Assembly: GCA_963978905.1 (NCBI GenBank) | Contig: OZ022259.1 | Coordinates: 9,548,001 to 9,612,000, forward strand | DNA from: Trichostrongylus colubriformis | Lineage: Eukaryota > Nematoda > Chromadorea > Rhabditida > Trichostrongylidae | Length of the DNA stretch: 64,000 bases | Direction of reading: 5' to 3' | Shown: piece by piece, positions 34,941-48,000 of the stretch | How positions within the stretch are numbered: the stretch's first letter is position 1 | Layout of the letters: each line of letters starts with the position of its first letter | Position numbers and translations under genes: made by a program | Notes under the pieces: generated by a model | The model's input: the letters and a program-made list of their open reading frames with translations, nothing else | Database searches by the model: none | Told to the model about the DNA's origin: nothing

Positions 34941-36060
34941 AAAAAGAAAATAGTCAAGGCCCCGGCAGATCTGTGATGGTAGATTTGTCTTCCAAGTACA
35001 TCTTCGAGATACATATTCAATCGTCTTGTGGCTAGCTACTATGTTCCGAGAGAAAAGCCCAGATTTGGGATCCTTGTGATGCTAGGCTCAGTTTGGGGGC
35101 CATTCCGAAAAAAATCGGAAGATTCCTGTGCTCAGTTAGATGGCATTAGAGATTCGGTGTCTTCAGATGCTTTTCAGGCTCTGGACTCCCACGTGAGATT
35201 ATTATCATTAACGAGGAAGGGATTGTGGGGGCCACTTCCTACAGCACCTCCTCCATGGACCAGATTTGTTTGGAGTTAAACCATTTTTAGTCTGGATCCG
35301 CAGCGTGTACAGCAGCGAGAAAAAGCAGAAACATCACTCAAGAAATAATGGAGTAGTTTCCGAGGCCTATAGCACACCATAAGGCGGAACGACTTCATTT
35401 CCTAAAGTTGTTCTTGAGCACGGATTGAACGAAACTGAATGTGCATAGCAGTTGCACCCTGCATGCGAATAATTCCATCCAAATTGTACTTTTGAGTCTG
35501 AAAATACTTTATTTGTATGGTGCTGACGGGTAGAGGTAGTACTAGCTTGGTCTGAGAAGTGCGCCGATCTAGCGGAGCCTTAGCAATTTTTGTGGGAGAA
35601 GGGTGATGGCTTAAGTGGTTTTCGGCAATGAGGTTGCATTGAACCTTCCCTTCGAAACCTGCAGGCTGGACTCCAGAGACTGCTAGAAGATCTTACGAAG
35701 AAATCAGTTGCCTTTTGGAGCCGACCGGCTCTTCATAATTGCATCTAACTGCATGACAAGGCTGTTGTTCACGTAGGTTATTCAGCGGAATCGTGGTTAA
35801 AGTTCCGAAATGCGGACCTTCAGCCATAGATAACATGTAGTCTTGGTCTCAGCTCTATTGGGGAGATCTGGAAGACATCGCCGCAAAATTATTTACCCCA
35901 ATAATTGCCAATTCTAGGAAGCAAAGCTGCTGAAACAGGTAATTGTTGAAGACTGGAACAATATCTATGGTAAGGCTCTTCGAAATATCGTTTGCACTTA
36001 CCCAAACGGCTAATTAATGTCGGTCTTAAACAGGAGGGAACCATAGATTATGAGCTCCTT
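34941..36060 (+). pseudogene. Tc1-type transposase relic
   Basis: Recognisable only in pieces and in several frames. The tail around 35860-36020 carries YWGDLEDI and VEDWNNIYGKALRNIV, resembling the C-terminal region after the catalytic Glu of Tc1/Tc3 transposases. Many stops and frame changes interrupt it, so it is inactive. No intact DNA-binding domain was seen. Confidence 0.5.
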
Positions 36061-36189
36061 CGCATGCGCTGTTAACTCTAGCAAATCTTCTCTTTCTTCG
36101 GGGTGACCTTATAATTATGAAACGGCACAAAAATCAGAAAATATTCATAGAGATATCGGGCTAAAAGGTAATGTCATCAAAACTAGTAT

Positions 36190-36981
36190 TGTCGCGGATC
36201 GCCGCGACGATGGCCTCGGGGGCACCGCGCTCCCTGGCCCGTCCGCGCTGCGGCGCCGCTTGTCGCGTCATGCGACACGCGGTGGCTCCGCCCTCTGTGG
36301 TCGAAGCCGGTATATAAGGGCCGGCTGCCAGCTGCTAGTCGGTTTTCACCGGGCAACGCCATGATGCTACCCGGGATCCAGGGGTGCCGTCGCACTCTTG
36401 GCTCACGAGTAGCGGAGCGCTGGCACATGAGTTGGCCGGTGTCCACCCCTGCTCCCCGACTGGGAGCAGCCGTGTGTTCAGATCCCCGCGAAGGCACCGA
36501 CGACCACATGGCTACGTAACATCAGCCGGATGGGGGTCTACTACGTGCAGCCGACTGTCAGGAGTCACCCTAGCGAAGGCGACTTGTGGGAGCCAGGTAT
36601 GATACTTGTATGGTTGTTATTACGTAATAAATGTGTTGGTTATCTATTCTGTTGTATGTCACATGTTGTTCATATGCCATATTTCCATGTTGTGTCTTAT
36701 CATGTTTAGTGCTGGGGGCAGGTTGTCAGTGATGTGTCTGTTAGGGCTCGACAGCCTTAGGGGGACTGTGCCGAGGCTCGGCATCCGGGGAATAGGTCGG
36801 TAAGACCCTTAGGTCCCCAGGGTGGGTCCGCCCTGTCGGTCGTTGTAGCGGCCGCGGGGTGTCTCCGGTGGGGGCGTCTGGGGGGCATCATCATCCATTG
36901 GGTGCCTCCTGGATGCGAGAGGTTTGTGTGCGCTAGGACGATGCAACCGCGAAGTCAAAAGGATGCCTTTGATCCGCGACA
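36190..36981 (+). mobile_element. Solo LTR of an LTR retrotransposon, 5-bp duplication
   Basis: It starts TGTCGCGGATC and ends GATCCGCGACA, the TG...CA inverted ends of an LTR. The target AGTAT is present on both sides (36185-36189, 36982-36986). Inside are a TATA box (GTATATAAGGGCC, about 36310) and an AATAAA at about 36627, in the expected promoter-then-polyA order. It is much more GC-rich than its host element. No internal retroviral-type genes remain, consistent with recombination between two LTRs. Gypsy or Bel-Pao is possible by duplication length. Confidence 0.9.
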
Positions 36982-37100
36982 AGTATGGAAGGGTTTTCTG
37001 TGGTAAGGAATTCGTAAAAAATACTCAAAAATTTTTTGGTTGGCTGTGTGTTCTGAAAACCGAAAATTTGGGGGTGACCTTATAATTATGAAACGCACTG

Positions 37101-37554
37101 TATTTTGCGCAGCACAACCTATAAAAACAGATTATCGCCTCTCGAACGGTGGCAGTTTGCATGCCATTCAATTTTCTATTTCTTCTCAATATTTTTTTTA
37201 AATTATACAAATGTATATTAAATAGTTGATATACGAGGCGGCTCCAATCACCGTTAAAAGGATTGAGGTCGTTAGTTCAAAGCCTGCTCTCCCTGAGACC
37301 ACATTCGAGCGATGAACCTTTCGAACTGAGCCTAACCTCGCGGACCATGAATCGCATTTTCGCACTTATAAGTTTACGTTTGAAGGATGTTGCAGGTAAG
37401 AAAACAGCTTATAATACCTTAGTGGACATTTTACTTGAGTTAAAAGTATTAATAAATGCACAAATTCACTATTGGGGAGATCGCGCTCCATCGCGATCGC
37501 CGCGTCACTCCTGCAATAGCGACGCGGCCATTGCAGTGGAGCACATTAGATGGC
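37101..37554. other. Spacer, nothing recognised
   Basis: Frames at 37263-37643 run into the following MITE and are not credible. The sequence CGCGATCGCCGCGTCACTCC at about 37492 is GC-rich, but no element border was found. Confidence 0.3.
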
Positions 37555-37791
37555 GGGTCAATTCAAGTCGGAGGGGGGGGGGGGGGGATAGACGCAACTT
37601 TGCGTCAAATTTTCATCGACGTCGAGCTTCTTTCCCTCCCTAGGCTTAGGCTAAAGCGGATGAAACCTATGCTTTGACAGGTGCTTTTTCATGTGGAAGG
37701 AGAGGATGTCAATTTTAGCCTAAGCCTAGGGAGGGAAAGGAGCTTCGACCTTGACGCAAAATTGCGTCTCCCCCCCGACTTGAATTGACCC
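37555..37791. mobile_element. hAT-like MITE, second family member, 8-bp duplication
   Basis: The ends GGGTCAATTCAAGTCGGAGG and CCCCCGACTTGAATTGACCC are complementary and, as at 20691, are followed by a long G run on the left. TAGATGGC is duplicated at 37547-37554 and 37792-37799. Inner arms CCTAGGCTTAGGCT / AGCCTAAGCCTAGG are shared with the element at 20691, so both belong to one superfamily although their tips differ. Confidence 0.92.
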
Positions 37792-38044
37792 TAGATGGCT
37801 TCATTTTGCTTTGTAACTTATTCGCCTTTCTTTTTTCGACCTTTATTCCAGTGACATCACATGTAGACTTTTGCCTTTCTCCTCTATCATTAGAGGACGG
37901 GCACATGACCCATGGTCGGCGAGGATTGCGCTTTGAAATATAAGTATTGAACTTTAGGCACATACTCGATACCGTGAATCGATCAAAAAAAATTCCGCTG
38001 GAATTTGGATCATAGAGGTTGATTCGGGATGCAGATCACGGAGC

Positions 38045-38598
38045 TGACATCCGTTTTTGACGTTAACGCCAACTTGGTGCATTCGCACTAAATCGGTGCA
38101 ACAACTTTTCTCATCGATTTCGTTTGAAATTGTGTTTTAAGGGTTAGAGTGCTGATCAAGAATATGTCATTAATTTTTGACGCACACGTCGTTCGGCAAG
38201 ATGACGTCAGTATTTTTCGTTTTCACTGAAGTGTTGCTAATGTAGGTGCGGCGTCATCTTTTCGCTGTCGTCTTTAATTGATACTATCTTACAATCATAA
38301 ATTTGCGTATTCAAGCGCATATTTTCGCCGGTCTTGGTGGAGATGGAAAGATTTCCTGCCTCCTAGGCTTAGGCAAAAGTTACGTGAGCATTGTGTTGTC
38401 CATGGTGCCCCCACTACATACATTAGCACCGTGCAGTGGCCTAAACGATACCAGCACCTCAAACGTATGCTATATTTGTGGTCTGCATCCCAAATAATCC
38501 TTCTTCGACCAGGTTTCAGCGAATTTGGTGAGAACAACTTGTTGCATTATTTTGGTGCAATTGCACCAAATTGGCGTCAACGTCAAAAACGGATGTCA
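38045..38598. mobile_element. Palindromic MITE of 554 bp
   Basis: TGACATCCGTTTTTGACGTT at the left end is inverted at the right (AACGTCAAAAACGGATGTCA). The complementarity continues through ACGCCAA.TTGGTGCA. The centre has CCTAGGCTTAGGC, also seen in the hAT-like MITEs. No clear target duplication. Frames in it are not genes. Confidence 0.8.
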
Positions 38599-39023
38599 TA
38601 TCGTGATGAGCACCCCCTCAATGGGAGTTGTCCTAGCGGAGGTTTATTCCTCGTCTCCATCGCGGTGTCTGGGGTAGCGGTAGTTGAGTAGTGCAAAATT
38701 CGTTAGCTTCTTATTCCTCTTGCGTGCTCAAGAGTCTGGCCTCATTTTTTCAATGCTGGCTCTTGATTTCTTTGGAGAATCGAATTGACTGTGTAGGAAT
38801 CACAGAAAGAGCGGAAACTGTAGGAGGAGTCGTATGGAGCCTTTTTTTCTTGAGGGGGGGGGGGTCGTATTTTTTTCCGAAAATGTTCCTCGACGCCACG
38901 CTTGACCGTGGTGTTGACCTCTTGTTTATCGTTGATACGTCTGCCATAATTGTTGGATTTATGTGGAATACGTCTTCATTCTTTAAGTGACTTGGCTTAG
39001 CTTACGGATCCTGGATTACCGTT

Positions 39024-42000
39024 ATGACTGAGGAAAATGATAATTTGATCATTTTGGAGGATGGAGCAAGCCAGGAAAAGGTGCATATTTGAGTATTCGC
39101 TCTAGTGAAGTGAATTAATTTAGTTGCAAAATGGAGTTCGCTTTCAGAGTAGTGAAAATGGAAGTGCTGTCAGTGAACATGTAAAGAATATTGTGGATAT
39201 CAGCGCATTCACTGAATGGGTAAATGACGATGTGCCACCCAAGCAAAACGTCGATTCTCTTGAGAAGTTTGTAACTTTTTTGTAGTGTTGCTTCGTATAA
39301 AATTGTCTTGTTGATGACAGCAGTTTAGGAGAACGGATCCAAGCGGTGAAGCCTCGGCGATGTGGACGCCATGCGTAAGTACTATCATGTTACGTTCATG
39401 GTACTCCTTCCAAACCGAACACATACTTGGAATGATAGCATAATGATGATTGTGTAGCGCTAATGGGCTACGATAGGCCGCGTTAGAATTTGCATTTTTG
39501 CGATTCTGCGGTGTCATGGCTCTACATCCACGAAGTTGTGGCAATGCAAGATCTCAAAGCCGCAGCATCGCGTTGTAAGTGTGAAGGTGCGAAATCGCAA
39601 AAACGCGAATTCTGTCGGCGGTCTCGGGTCTCTGTGATTGTCCAGGACAAAACTGATTCATTTTTTATTCGCAATGACCATCCTTTCCTCTGACAGTGTA
39701 TAATAGAACTAGGAACTATGCAGCAGTGCCATCAGAACCAGGTTTTCTCAGCTTGTTTTATGCTTTGCGCAATAATTCAGGTTTTTCGGTGTAATACTTT
39801 TGGTAGCCGCGGCTATGTCGCTGGACGTGGTCTGGCAAACTAACCGATATTATGTACTTCTCCCGATGAACCGTGATGTGGCTGGAGCAGCTTGATGATG
39901 ACTTTAATTGGCTAAAGTTTAAGAGAATTCACCTTCTTTGAAGTGATGTGATGGACGCGTTATATTTCTTCTGGGGAAACACAACACCGTATCTGAAGCT
40001 GATCAGCGAAATCGGCAAATTTTTACTGCAGTGTTTGAAGACCTTCTTCAATGGCTATCTCTGTCCGCAAGTCCCGGGTACTCGGGACTCATCTTTTACT
40101 TTTCATTGTTATTCTGCCTTTTCGTGTAAGGCCGTCGTCAGACTTCGCATTGGTGATTCTGCGGTTTTGCGACGTCGCAGTAGATCGTAAGATTGTGCAA
40201 TGCCGTACTTTGTTCGGAGAGAGATCGCAGAATCGCTAAAACGCAAAATCGCGAAGTCTGACGGGCCTCAGACTCACCGTAAGGAGTAGTGAGGGAATTT
40301 ATGATTGTGAAGACGTGGCTCTTTTTCCAGATGAGGTGGCGACTTCTAGAGATATGATCCGCGGCAAAACCCGCGACAAATGCGCCTTAGGTTTTTATTC
40401 TTCTTGTCTCGTTTCACTTGCGTGCTTTCGGTCGTATGGCTTCCGTTGGTCGGGTTGTTGAGGACGCGGCAACGCCCGCTACTGAATGGCTTTCCTGCCT
40501 TCGCTGTCTGTATCACCCTATTCAGTGATGAGAGGATGCGGAAGTACGTCCACGCTTGTGGGAGGGGTTCTATATCTTGGATTGCTTCATTCCGTGCGTC
40601 TCTAATATTACTCTACTTGTGATTTCTGCTTTCATATGACTCGGTCGACCTGAATTACCGCTATCGGTACGTTTGACTCGCACCTAGAATGGTGCACCTG
40701 TTTCACAAGTACTTATCTTCAAATCTTTATCTCACACAGGTGGCTTTGAAACCGCATCTGCAACTTCGCGGTCTTCCTTACTATTAAAAGTCATACTACG
40801 CAGTGGACAGTTTCGAACAGTTTTTCGAATTTTTCGAAGTTATGTTCTGGGCTCAAAACAGCCGAATCTGCTAGAACTTTATATGATACAATAAATACAG
40901 TAAAGTTGTATTGAATCAAATTAAACAATAATATGGTTTGTAAAGACCTCTGTGCAGTTCGCACCAAGAAAAAGGACCATTCAATCTAATAAGCCTTATT
41001 ATCAACTTTTGAGAAACTCGGGCTGTTTAGCATAGAGGAGGGCTCATTCCATCAGTTAGACACTTCACGCTGTTAGCACGAGTTCCAGTAGCGCTTCTTT
41101 TCTTTTTTACAGGACGAAGAGCAAGCACCTGGAGAGGATGACGATGTCGTGATTATCGACGAGTGTGGTGAAGGAGACGAGTTTCTTGAGTCGACAACCA
41201 ATCCACCAGTTGAGATTACAGAAAGCGAAAAACCCTCTGAAGGGAAGACCCTTGCAACTCTTGTACGCAAGAAGAAACGCTCGCTGAAGGTGCACAGTCC
41301 TTGTCAACCACGATTAATTGATTTGTTCTCAGTGCTTGTTTCAGCGGAAAGTGGTTCGTTTTCCTAAAGAAGTGTTTGATTATATGGGGAGAATAGAAGA
41401 GGACGGGACTGTCAGACTCAATTTGACCCAGTTTTCTCTCTTTTACCTCAACGAAATTTCAAAAACGTTTTCATCGGTGAGTTTAACATATCTCTTCCAA
41501 ATTAACATCTTCACGCTTTTATGTGAAGGTTTTCTGAATTCAGCCTCTGTGCCACATTCTGTAGATTTCAGGCACCAGCGGAAGTTTGGGACACTACAGA
41601 TGTTCCACTTATGGATGTTAGTGTCCCGCCTACAGCGAAGGAAAATCCGTTTTTGATCGTGGAGTACGTCACGTTTATGTTCAAATCTTTCTTTACCTGC
41701 GTTCCACAAAACTTGTTTAATTTTTATAGTAATTTTTCCAATGAACCGGTGGCCCGTGCAGCTCAAGAAAAGAGGTTGCAAGCCATATTGAAGGTTGGTG
41801 GTCACGTGCTTTGAATGTTTTCCTTGTTAATCTACAAAAACCGTCAATTGTTAAGAATCGGAAGAAACTCGCAGAGAAGCAGAAACAGCGTGAAGCTGAC
41901 ATCATTGCGGGAAAGGTGTGGTTAAAGTTTTATTCTTCGATGTATCTGCGGATTCATGAATGTGAAACGTTAAGATACTACCGGCGGAAGGATCTCATCA

Positions 42001-45000
42001 GGGAGCTGCTAGGAATAAAAACAAACGCTCGATGGAGTCTGAAGAGCCGAACGGGAAGGAAGCTGCTGAGGAACAGTCACCGAATAAGTACGTTTATCCT
42101 TCGCTCTTCCATTATTATTCGGTAATCGCTCGTGGTCCTTGTTCTATTTGTCGTTTCTTTTCGGAGGCTTAGGAGTTACGCCCCGCTCACTATTTACTAA
42201 TTTTTCTTCGGAAGCTTTCCAAATTATTTCCGTTCTCATTATTTCTTCATTGTTTTTGCGCATGCATGCAGCTAATTCTCTTTGATGGGCTATAGTGCTT
42301 CCAGTGTAGACGCGGTATTGTGCAGTTATGTGCATTCAGATTCGGAAATGGCTTTAAGGTCGCTGTCACGTGTTGCGGAATTGCGAATTGCGCAATTGGG
42401 AAGTCGTATGAACCCAAAATTGCCTGGGACAGGGAACCGGTGGCGAAGTCCGCACTTTCATTTGAACGTTCGTCATTCTCTGTTTATTGCCATCACGGTG
42501 ATCTTACGACAGACGTTCCGCGTGCTCCATGCGTCGCGACCTTCCCGGTTTTGCTATTGCTATTATATGATCCTGGAGAATCGCAATTTCGATACGTATT
42601 TAATTACTGTAACTGCGAGCGTGGTACAAACTGTTCGTAGGCACATTTGCGATCTTACCTCAGCATGCTTTGTTCAGATCTCTTAATTCATTCGATTAGA
42701 AATTTCCAGCTGAGCGTATAGCTAGACAGTTACTCTGCTCCATCCCTCGTTAAAGTTTATAATTCGACTCGCATGTGCGCGCACACTATTCCACGATGTT
42801 CTTGAAATAGTAGAACGGTTTTGTTTGCTGCTTCAAGCGACATTTGACGCGAAAGCTGGAAGTATCAGTGAAGCATTCAAATGTCTGCTGTGCATGACTG
42901 ATCGGTTTTGTTTGGTCTCTCTAAACTTCGCGATTGTCGGTTTGCGGCGTAATCACACGCGATACTGCGACTTGAGATCTTGCGTTGCCGTTCACGGTGG
43001 AGCCGCGACACTGCAAAGTCGTGAAGTCTGACGGTGACATTTGACATCAGCAGGGAATGATATCATAGTGCCCTGACGGTAGCGCCTTGAATTCTATTTA
43101 GCGTTACGCCGGGTTAGTACAGTAGTAGCGATTAGTGCATACATTTTGCTACTGATGTACTACCGAGCGTAGCGCTGCTACGCGTATTGTAATGCAAGAC
43201 TTGGACTACGACGGTAAGTCGAAATGTTGGCCATCATAAATCTATCGCCCAGAACCTCGTGGCTGAGTCGAGCTTAACGATGAAGAACTTGGATCCACCC
43301 TTGTTTTTCCCTAAGTCGCATGCTAGTTCTGGTAGCCTTTCAGTGTCAGTACACTAACGAAGGCCAATGACCGTATATGAACGGTCGTTGGCCTTCGTTA
43401 AATGGGGCACTATTGCCTCGTTGGCTGCTAATGATGCTTTATCATTTTTTCGAAGATTATTACATCTTCCACTCCATCTTCCTCGGTTTGCAAGCGCATC
43501 ACTGAGACAATAAATCTCGAGCGAGGCTACTTACCCCGGAAAACCGCGTGGCTGCCCGCGGCGAAGGCGCGGCAGGTGCGAGTGCCAGTGGCAGGGCATG
43601 GCAGCCTTCAAGCGAGGTAGTGTGGCATGGGTGGAAGCGCAGAAGGTGATGAAGCCACGCTCTGCCGGGCTCCCAAGAGCAATAGATTTGCAAGTCGTAC
43701 GAGTGCCGCCGCGAGTGCGACGCCGCGAGCGATTTTCCGGAGTAAGTAGCCTCATCCCTGAATCTCCATCGATCCCAATAATCCCTACATAATTTTTCTC
43801 AGCACTGTTTCTCAAGACAACTCCAGTACCTCGCATTTTCAGGCAGATGAAGAATTGATAATCGAGAGCATTTCTTGGGTATAAACTATGCCCGGGGTAG
43901 CTTTACCCTTATGATACGAATGCGGCACTGCTTATCACCGGGTCCCGACACCAGTCGATTCCGCACGGAGTGGCTTCAACTGGTACTCATGCATAGTTTG
44001 ATATACTGAGCACGAATATCACACCCCTTCGCGAAACCGCTTGACGTCCGTTTTTGAGCCACTTTGGTGACACTCTGCATTGGTGCCAGCCCCCGTAGCG
44101 CGAGAACTAAGCGGTTTGGGGCAAAGTGAGCACTAAAATTGTACTCTGGGTCAAGTTGCTCCCGGATATAAGTTTCTATCAAATCAGGGAGTTTCACCTC
44201 TTTATCAAAATGCAAGTCATTGGAGTTGCTTTGGGTAAATAGTGCTTTTGCTTAATAGTGGGGTTCCTGACAAAAAAGAGAATTGCAGATTTCGTCGGAG
44301 GTGGTGATATTTTGGTTGTACATCTCAGGGATGCTTTGTGTCGTCCTCTGAAAGGAATGTATCGTGGAGAACGGTGTGAAGCACTCATCCGTGCTAGCGC
44401 CACTAAGGTGTGGCGAATGAAGAGAATACTCTTTCTGCAAGTCGCTAAGAATGCGATTGAGGACATTCCTGCTCCTGGATTTGTTAATTAACGTTTAACG
44501 AAATTGTGGCTATCTAGCGTTGAGCTGATCTCGTACTAAGAACACTAAAAAGCGATTTGTATTGTCGCATTTGGGTGTACAGAGTACGCATGGATGAACT
44601 TGCTCCGTTTTGGCGTTCCGTGAAGCGTTCACGGAGACTCAATTGCAGCCTCGTCGAGTTATGATCAATTCAAACAGCGCAACTCGGCGATATTTTGCCG
44701 CGACGTGGGTGTTATGCAAACGTCCACGTGGGTGATATCGAGGAACACATTCAGTAAACTAAGAAAGGTGTGGTACCAAGCGAGATTTGCTCCTCAGGTG
44801 CTCACGCACTTACCACTCCATTTCTAACACGACAACACTGCCAGAAGTTAATTGAGTCGACCGTTAAAGTTGTCGGTTAAGCAGAGGCAGTACTGCTTCT
44901 CAACCGGCAACTGTGGTCCGTATGTTGTCGCATTTTCAGAAAGCGCAGTGCTCCATCGTCAACTTCTGAAAGCGGTTCAGCCGCTAAGCAGCCTAGGTTG

Positions 45001-48000
45001 CAGGAGAAGAATTCCACCCAGACGAAAAGTGGAAAGAGTGAGTTGTTCTGTCCAGTGTTTTCACTAGTCCGCAGGCTGACTAGCATGTTGAACAGAAGAG
45101 GATTTACTTCTTATATTGTGTTGACTCACTGTTGTTTCCTAAGCTGATGTTGGCCACAGAAATTCAATCGTAACGGGTTGATCTGTATGCTTCTGTTTTG
45201 TCCTGAAAAAGGATCCACTGTGTGCTTCAAAGTTTTTTTTGTGTGTACTACTGCTATGATTTTTGGTGCTTTCTAAATCGTTCTTTCGCAGCTCTGGCAA
45301 ATTCTACAATTGGAATACAAGTACTCTTCATATGTATGATGTGCTTTCATTTTCTCGTCTCTTTTATTTCACAGGAATAACCTGTTGCCATTAAAGACAC
45401 CAGAAGGGGGTAATTTTGGCTTACGGTAGAACAGACGTAGTGTGGACGAGCTTTAGTAGCCGCCATTGCACAAACTCGCCAATTAGACGCCTTGGCATGG
45501 TGCCAACAGGAGATGTTTCTATTATAAACTTGTTTTTTCCTTCTACCTTTTACTTTGTTCTTTCTTATATTGTTTCTAGATGTACTTACATGAATGCTAA
45601 TGAAGTTTGGAATGGCCACTCCACTGCGCTGGGAGTCAGGTGATACAACTAACGTTGGCCCACGGCCCGTCTCCTACAGCGAACAACTCGGAATGGATGC
45701 GCTGATGCGAATGGGATGCGAATACACACCGCAGCGTCGCGCTTTTCAGTCCGGGTTTTTTCGCCTATTATCGCTTCTAACCTTGAGTGTTCATTACAAA
45801 ATGCTCATTTCTTTGCATCTTCCTCTTGTTTCGGACCCCTTCCGGTTCCTTTAAGGCCATCTTTACGGCAGGTTTTATAGGAAAAAGTGGGTATTTTCAG
45901 CTTGGAAGCAGCTCTAACTGCCTTGAAACGCGAGAAAGTCTCGGAATTTCTCCTGTACTATAAGGTTCTGCTGTAATCTTATTTTCAGCGTTCCCAAAGA
46001 AAGCCGTACCTACACCCGTGAAAACGGGGTCACAAAATTCTACAAATTCCACTGCGATAGGATCATCATCTAAACCTAAAACCAGACGTGGATCTTATCG
46101 GAACCGTAGGTCTAGAATGCGCTCACCACCTTATCCCGTATCGGGAACCTCGCCGTTCGTCTCTCCACGTATAGAACACAGGGAGTGGCAGAGTAGTCCA
46201 GCACCATTTCTGGATCAACGCTATCCGCGAGAGAGCGTGTATGGAGGGCAGGTATTAACAAGCCAATTTCGCTTATTTTGTTCGATCTTTTTTGAACTAG
46301 CTTACTTTTGTTGCAAATTCAGATGGGCTACGGTGAACCGTATCCATTCGATGATCGCAGAGTGGGCGGTGATATGTCGCCATGGGCAAGGCCTTGTACC
46401 CAACCAGAGTAAATCATTGCGATGATCTCAGGAATTCTTGTAAATTATCTGTATCTTGCTTCAGTGAGATGTATAAGTTGGAGTCAATGTTGCGCAGAAC
46501 AGTGCCAGAAAGTGTATCACCGTTGGATGCAATAAGGCAGGTGGAGAAGATGGGTCTGACTTCCGTTGTGGGAGCACTACTGAATGCTGTGGATAGTAGT
46601 AGGGTAGGTTTTGTTTTTCAGAGGCTGATTCAAATGGAATTCCTGCAATCCTCAGGATTACTTTCCTTTGTGTGGACTTTTGCAAGTTTATCGTTTCACA
46701 GAGTGTCCCAGAGTTGGTTTACCGTATCCTTCATCTATATCTCAAGTATAGGCCAGTGATTCCCCTCCAAAATTTTCCAAGAACTTCATTTTCCCAATGC
46801 GTTTGATCGCGGTGGCGATCAGGTTGTACTGGCAAAAATTTTGGGTGGAGTGGTTGGTCTGTTTAGAGATATAGATGAAAGATAGGTGAACCTTACTGCA
46901 GGGACACACTGTAGCATACCTAGTGGTATGACATGATTGATTCCTTTATTTTTCAATGTTGAGATCGACATTTTTGGAGACTAACTTATAAGAAGTGTCG
47001 TAGGTTATCGTATATTTTTTCAGAATCTCGGCTGTGCTACACACCAGTATCCATCGCGTGCAATACCATCGATGGTTGATGATCCCCATACGAGGTGTGA
47101 CTTGAATTACTTCGAATCACTTTATTGTTAGAATGACTTTAAGCTCCTTTCTATTTCAAACGCTTGATTTGGTTTGTTGCTGACAATAGTGTATGGATTT
47201 GTGTGTCACTACGACTTTGTGACCTAAAACCTTCGAACGGCTGGGTAAAAGGGTAATGTGGCAATTGTGCATGCGGTTCGGCATAGCGATTTTGGCTGCA
47301 ATCACACTTTGCGAAAGACGGTCACGCGAAATCGCAGAATCTCCGGGTCGTACTTGTCGCGATGCGTGAGTCATGCAACACGGTCCATCTTCATCAGTTA
47401 ATGTTCCATTTTTGTCTTCGCTGTAACGTTGCTGTGCATAACTCGGTGGCGTTTCTGCGGTTCGCGAGATCGCGTAATTGTTGGATCGATACTTACATCT
47501 TCACCCTAACTGCAAGCGGGCTGCAAATTGTCCGCAAGGTGCGAATGCATCCTACACCGCACTGGTTTTTTCGGCTGATATGATAAATGATAGTGAGAGG
47601 GCGACAAATATTCAGAGGTGATTTTGGGCGCCTACCTGTTCTGTTTCATTGAGCTGCATCTCAAAAATATTTCATATTATCATTTCCTCACCCGGCGTAA
47701 CTAGAAAGTAAACGGTACTGAGCATCGCGATCCTCATTTTCCAGGAGCCATCCCTTGCCCAGCGATCTTGATTACAGTCGTTCCTCCACACGGGACATTA
47801 GCAAATACGTCGAGCCTATCGAGGAGTTTATCGACAGGTACTCCGAAGTATATTCGTGTTTTGAAAATAGTCTATTTTACGTATGAGTGCCCCCTCATAG
47901 TTGTCCATTCCATCACTTTTGAGGAGCTTATTTCTAACTGTTCATGTGGACTTGTCTTTCTCCCCCGGTCCACATAGGTCATTTTCAAGCTTTCAGCTCT

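Larger units (their letters stand above)
34736..37100 (+). mobile_element. Tc1-like transposon with IR/DR ends, split by a solo LTR
   Basis: TA flanks both ends. The outer terminal repeats are CAGTGCGTTTCATAATTATA plus AGGTCACCCC and its inverse at 37071-37100. A second inner copy of the same motif lies 173 bases inside on the left (core at 34920). On the right the inner copy (36101) is 174 bases from the outer one once the 797 bases of the LTR insertion are discounted. Paired direct repeats inside inverted repeats are typical of many Tc1-family elements. Confidence 0.9.

Noticed and set aside
36183..36602. Frames of 72-108 codons in GC-rich sequence
   Set aside because: They fall inside the solo LTR, which is non-coding regulatory DNA.
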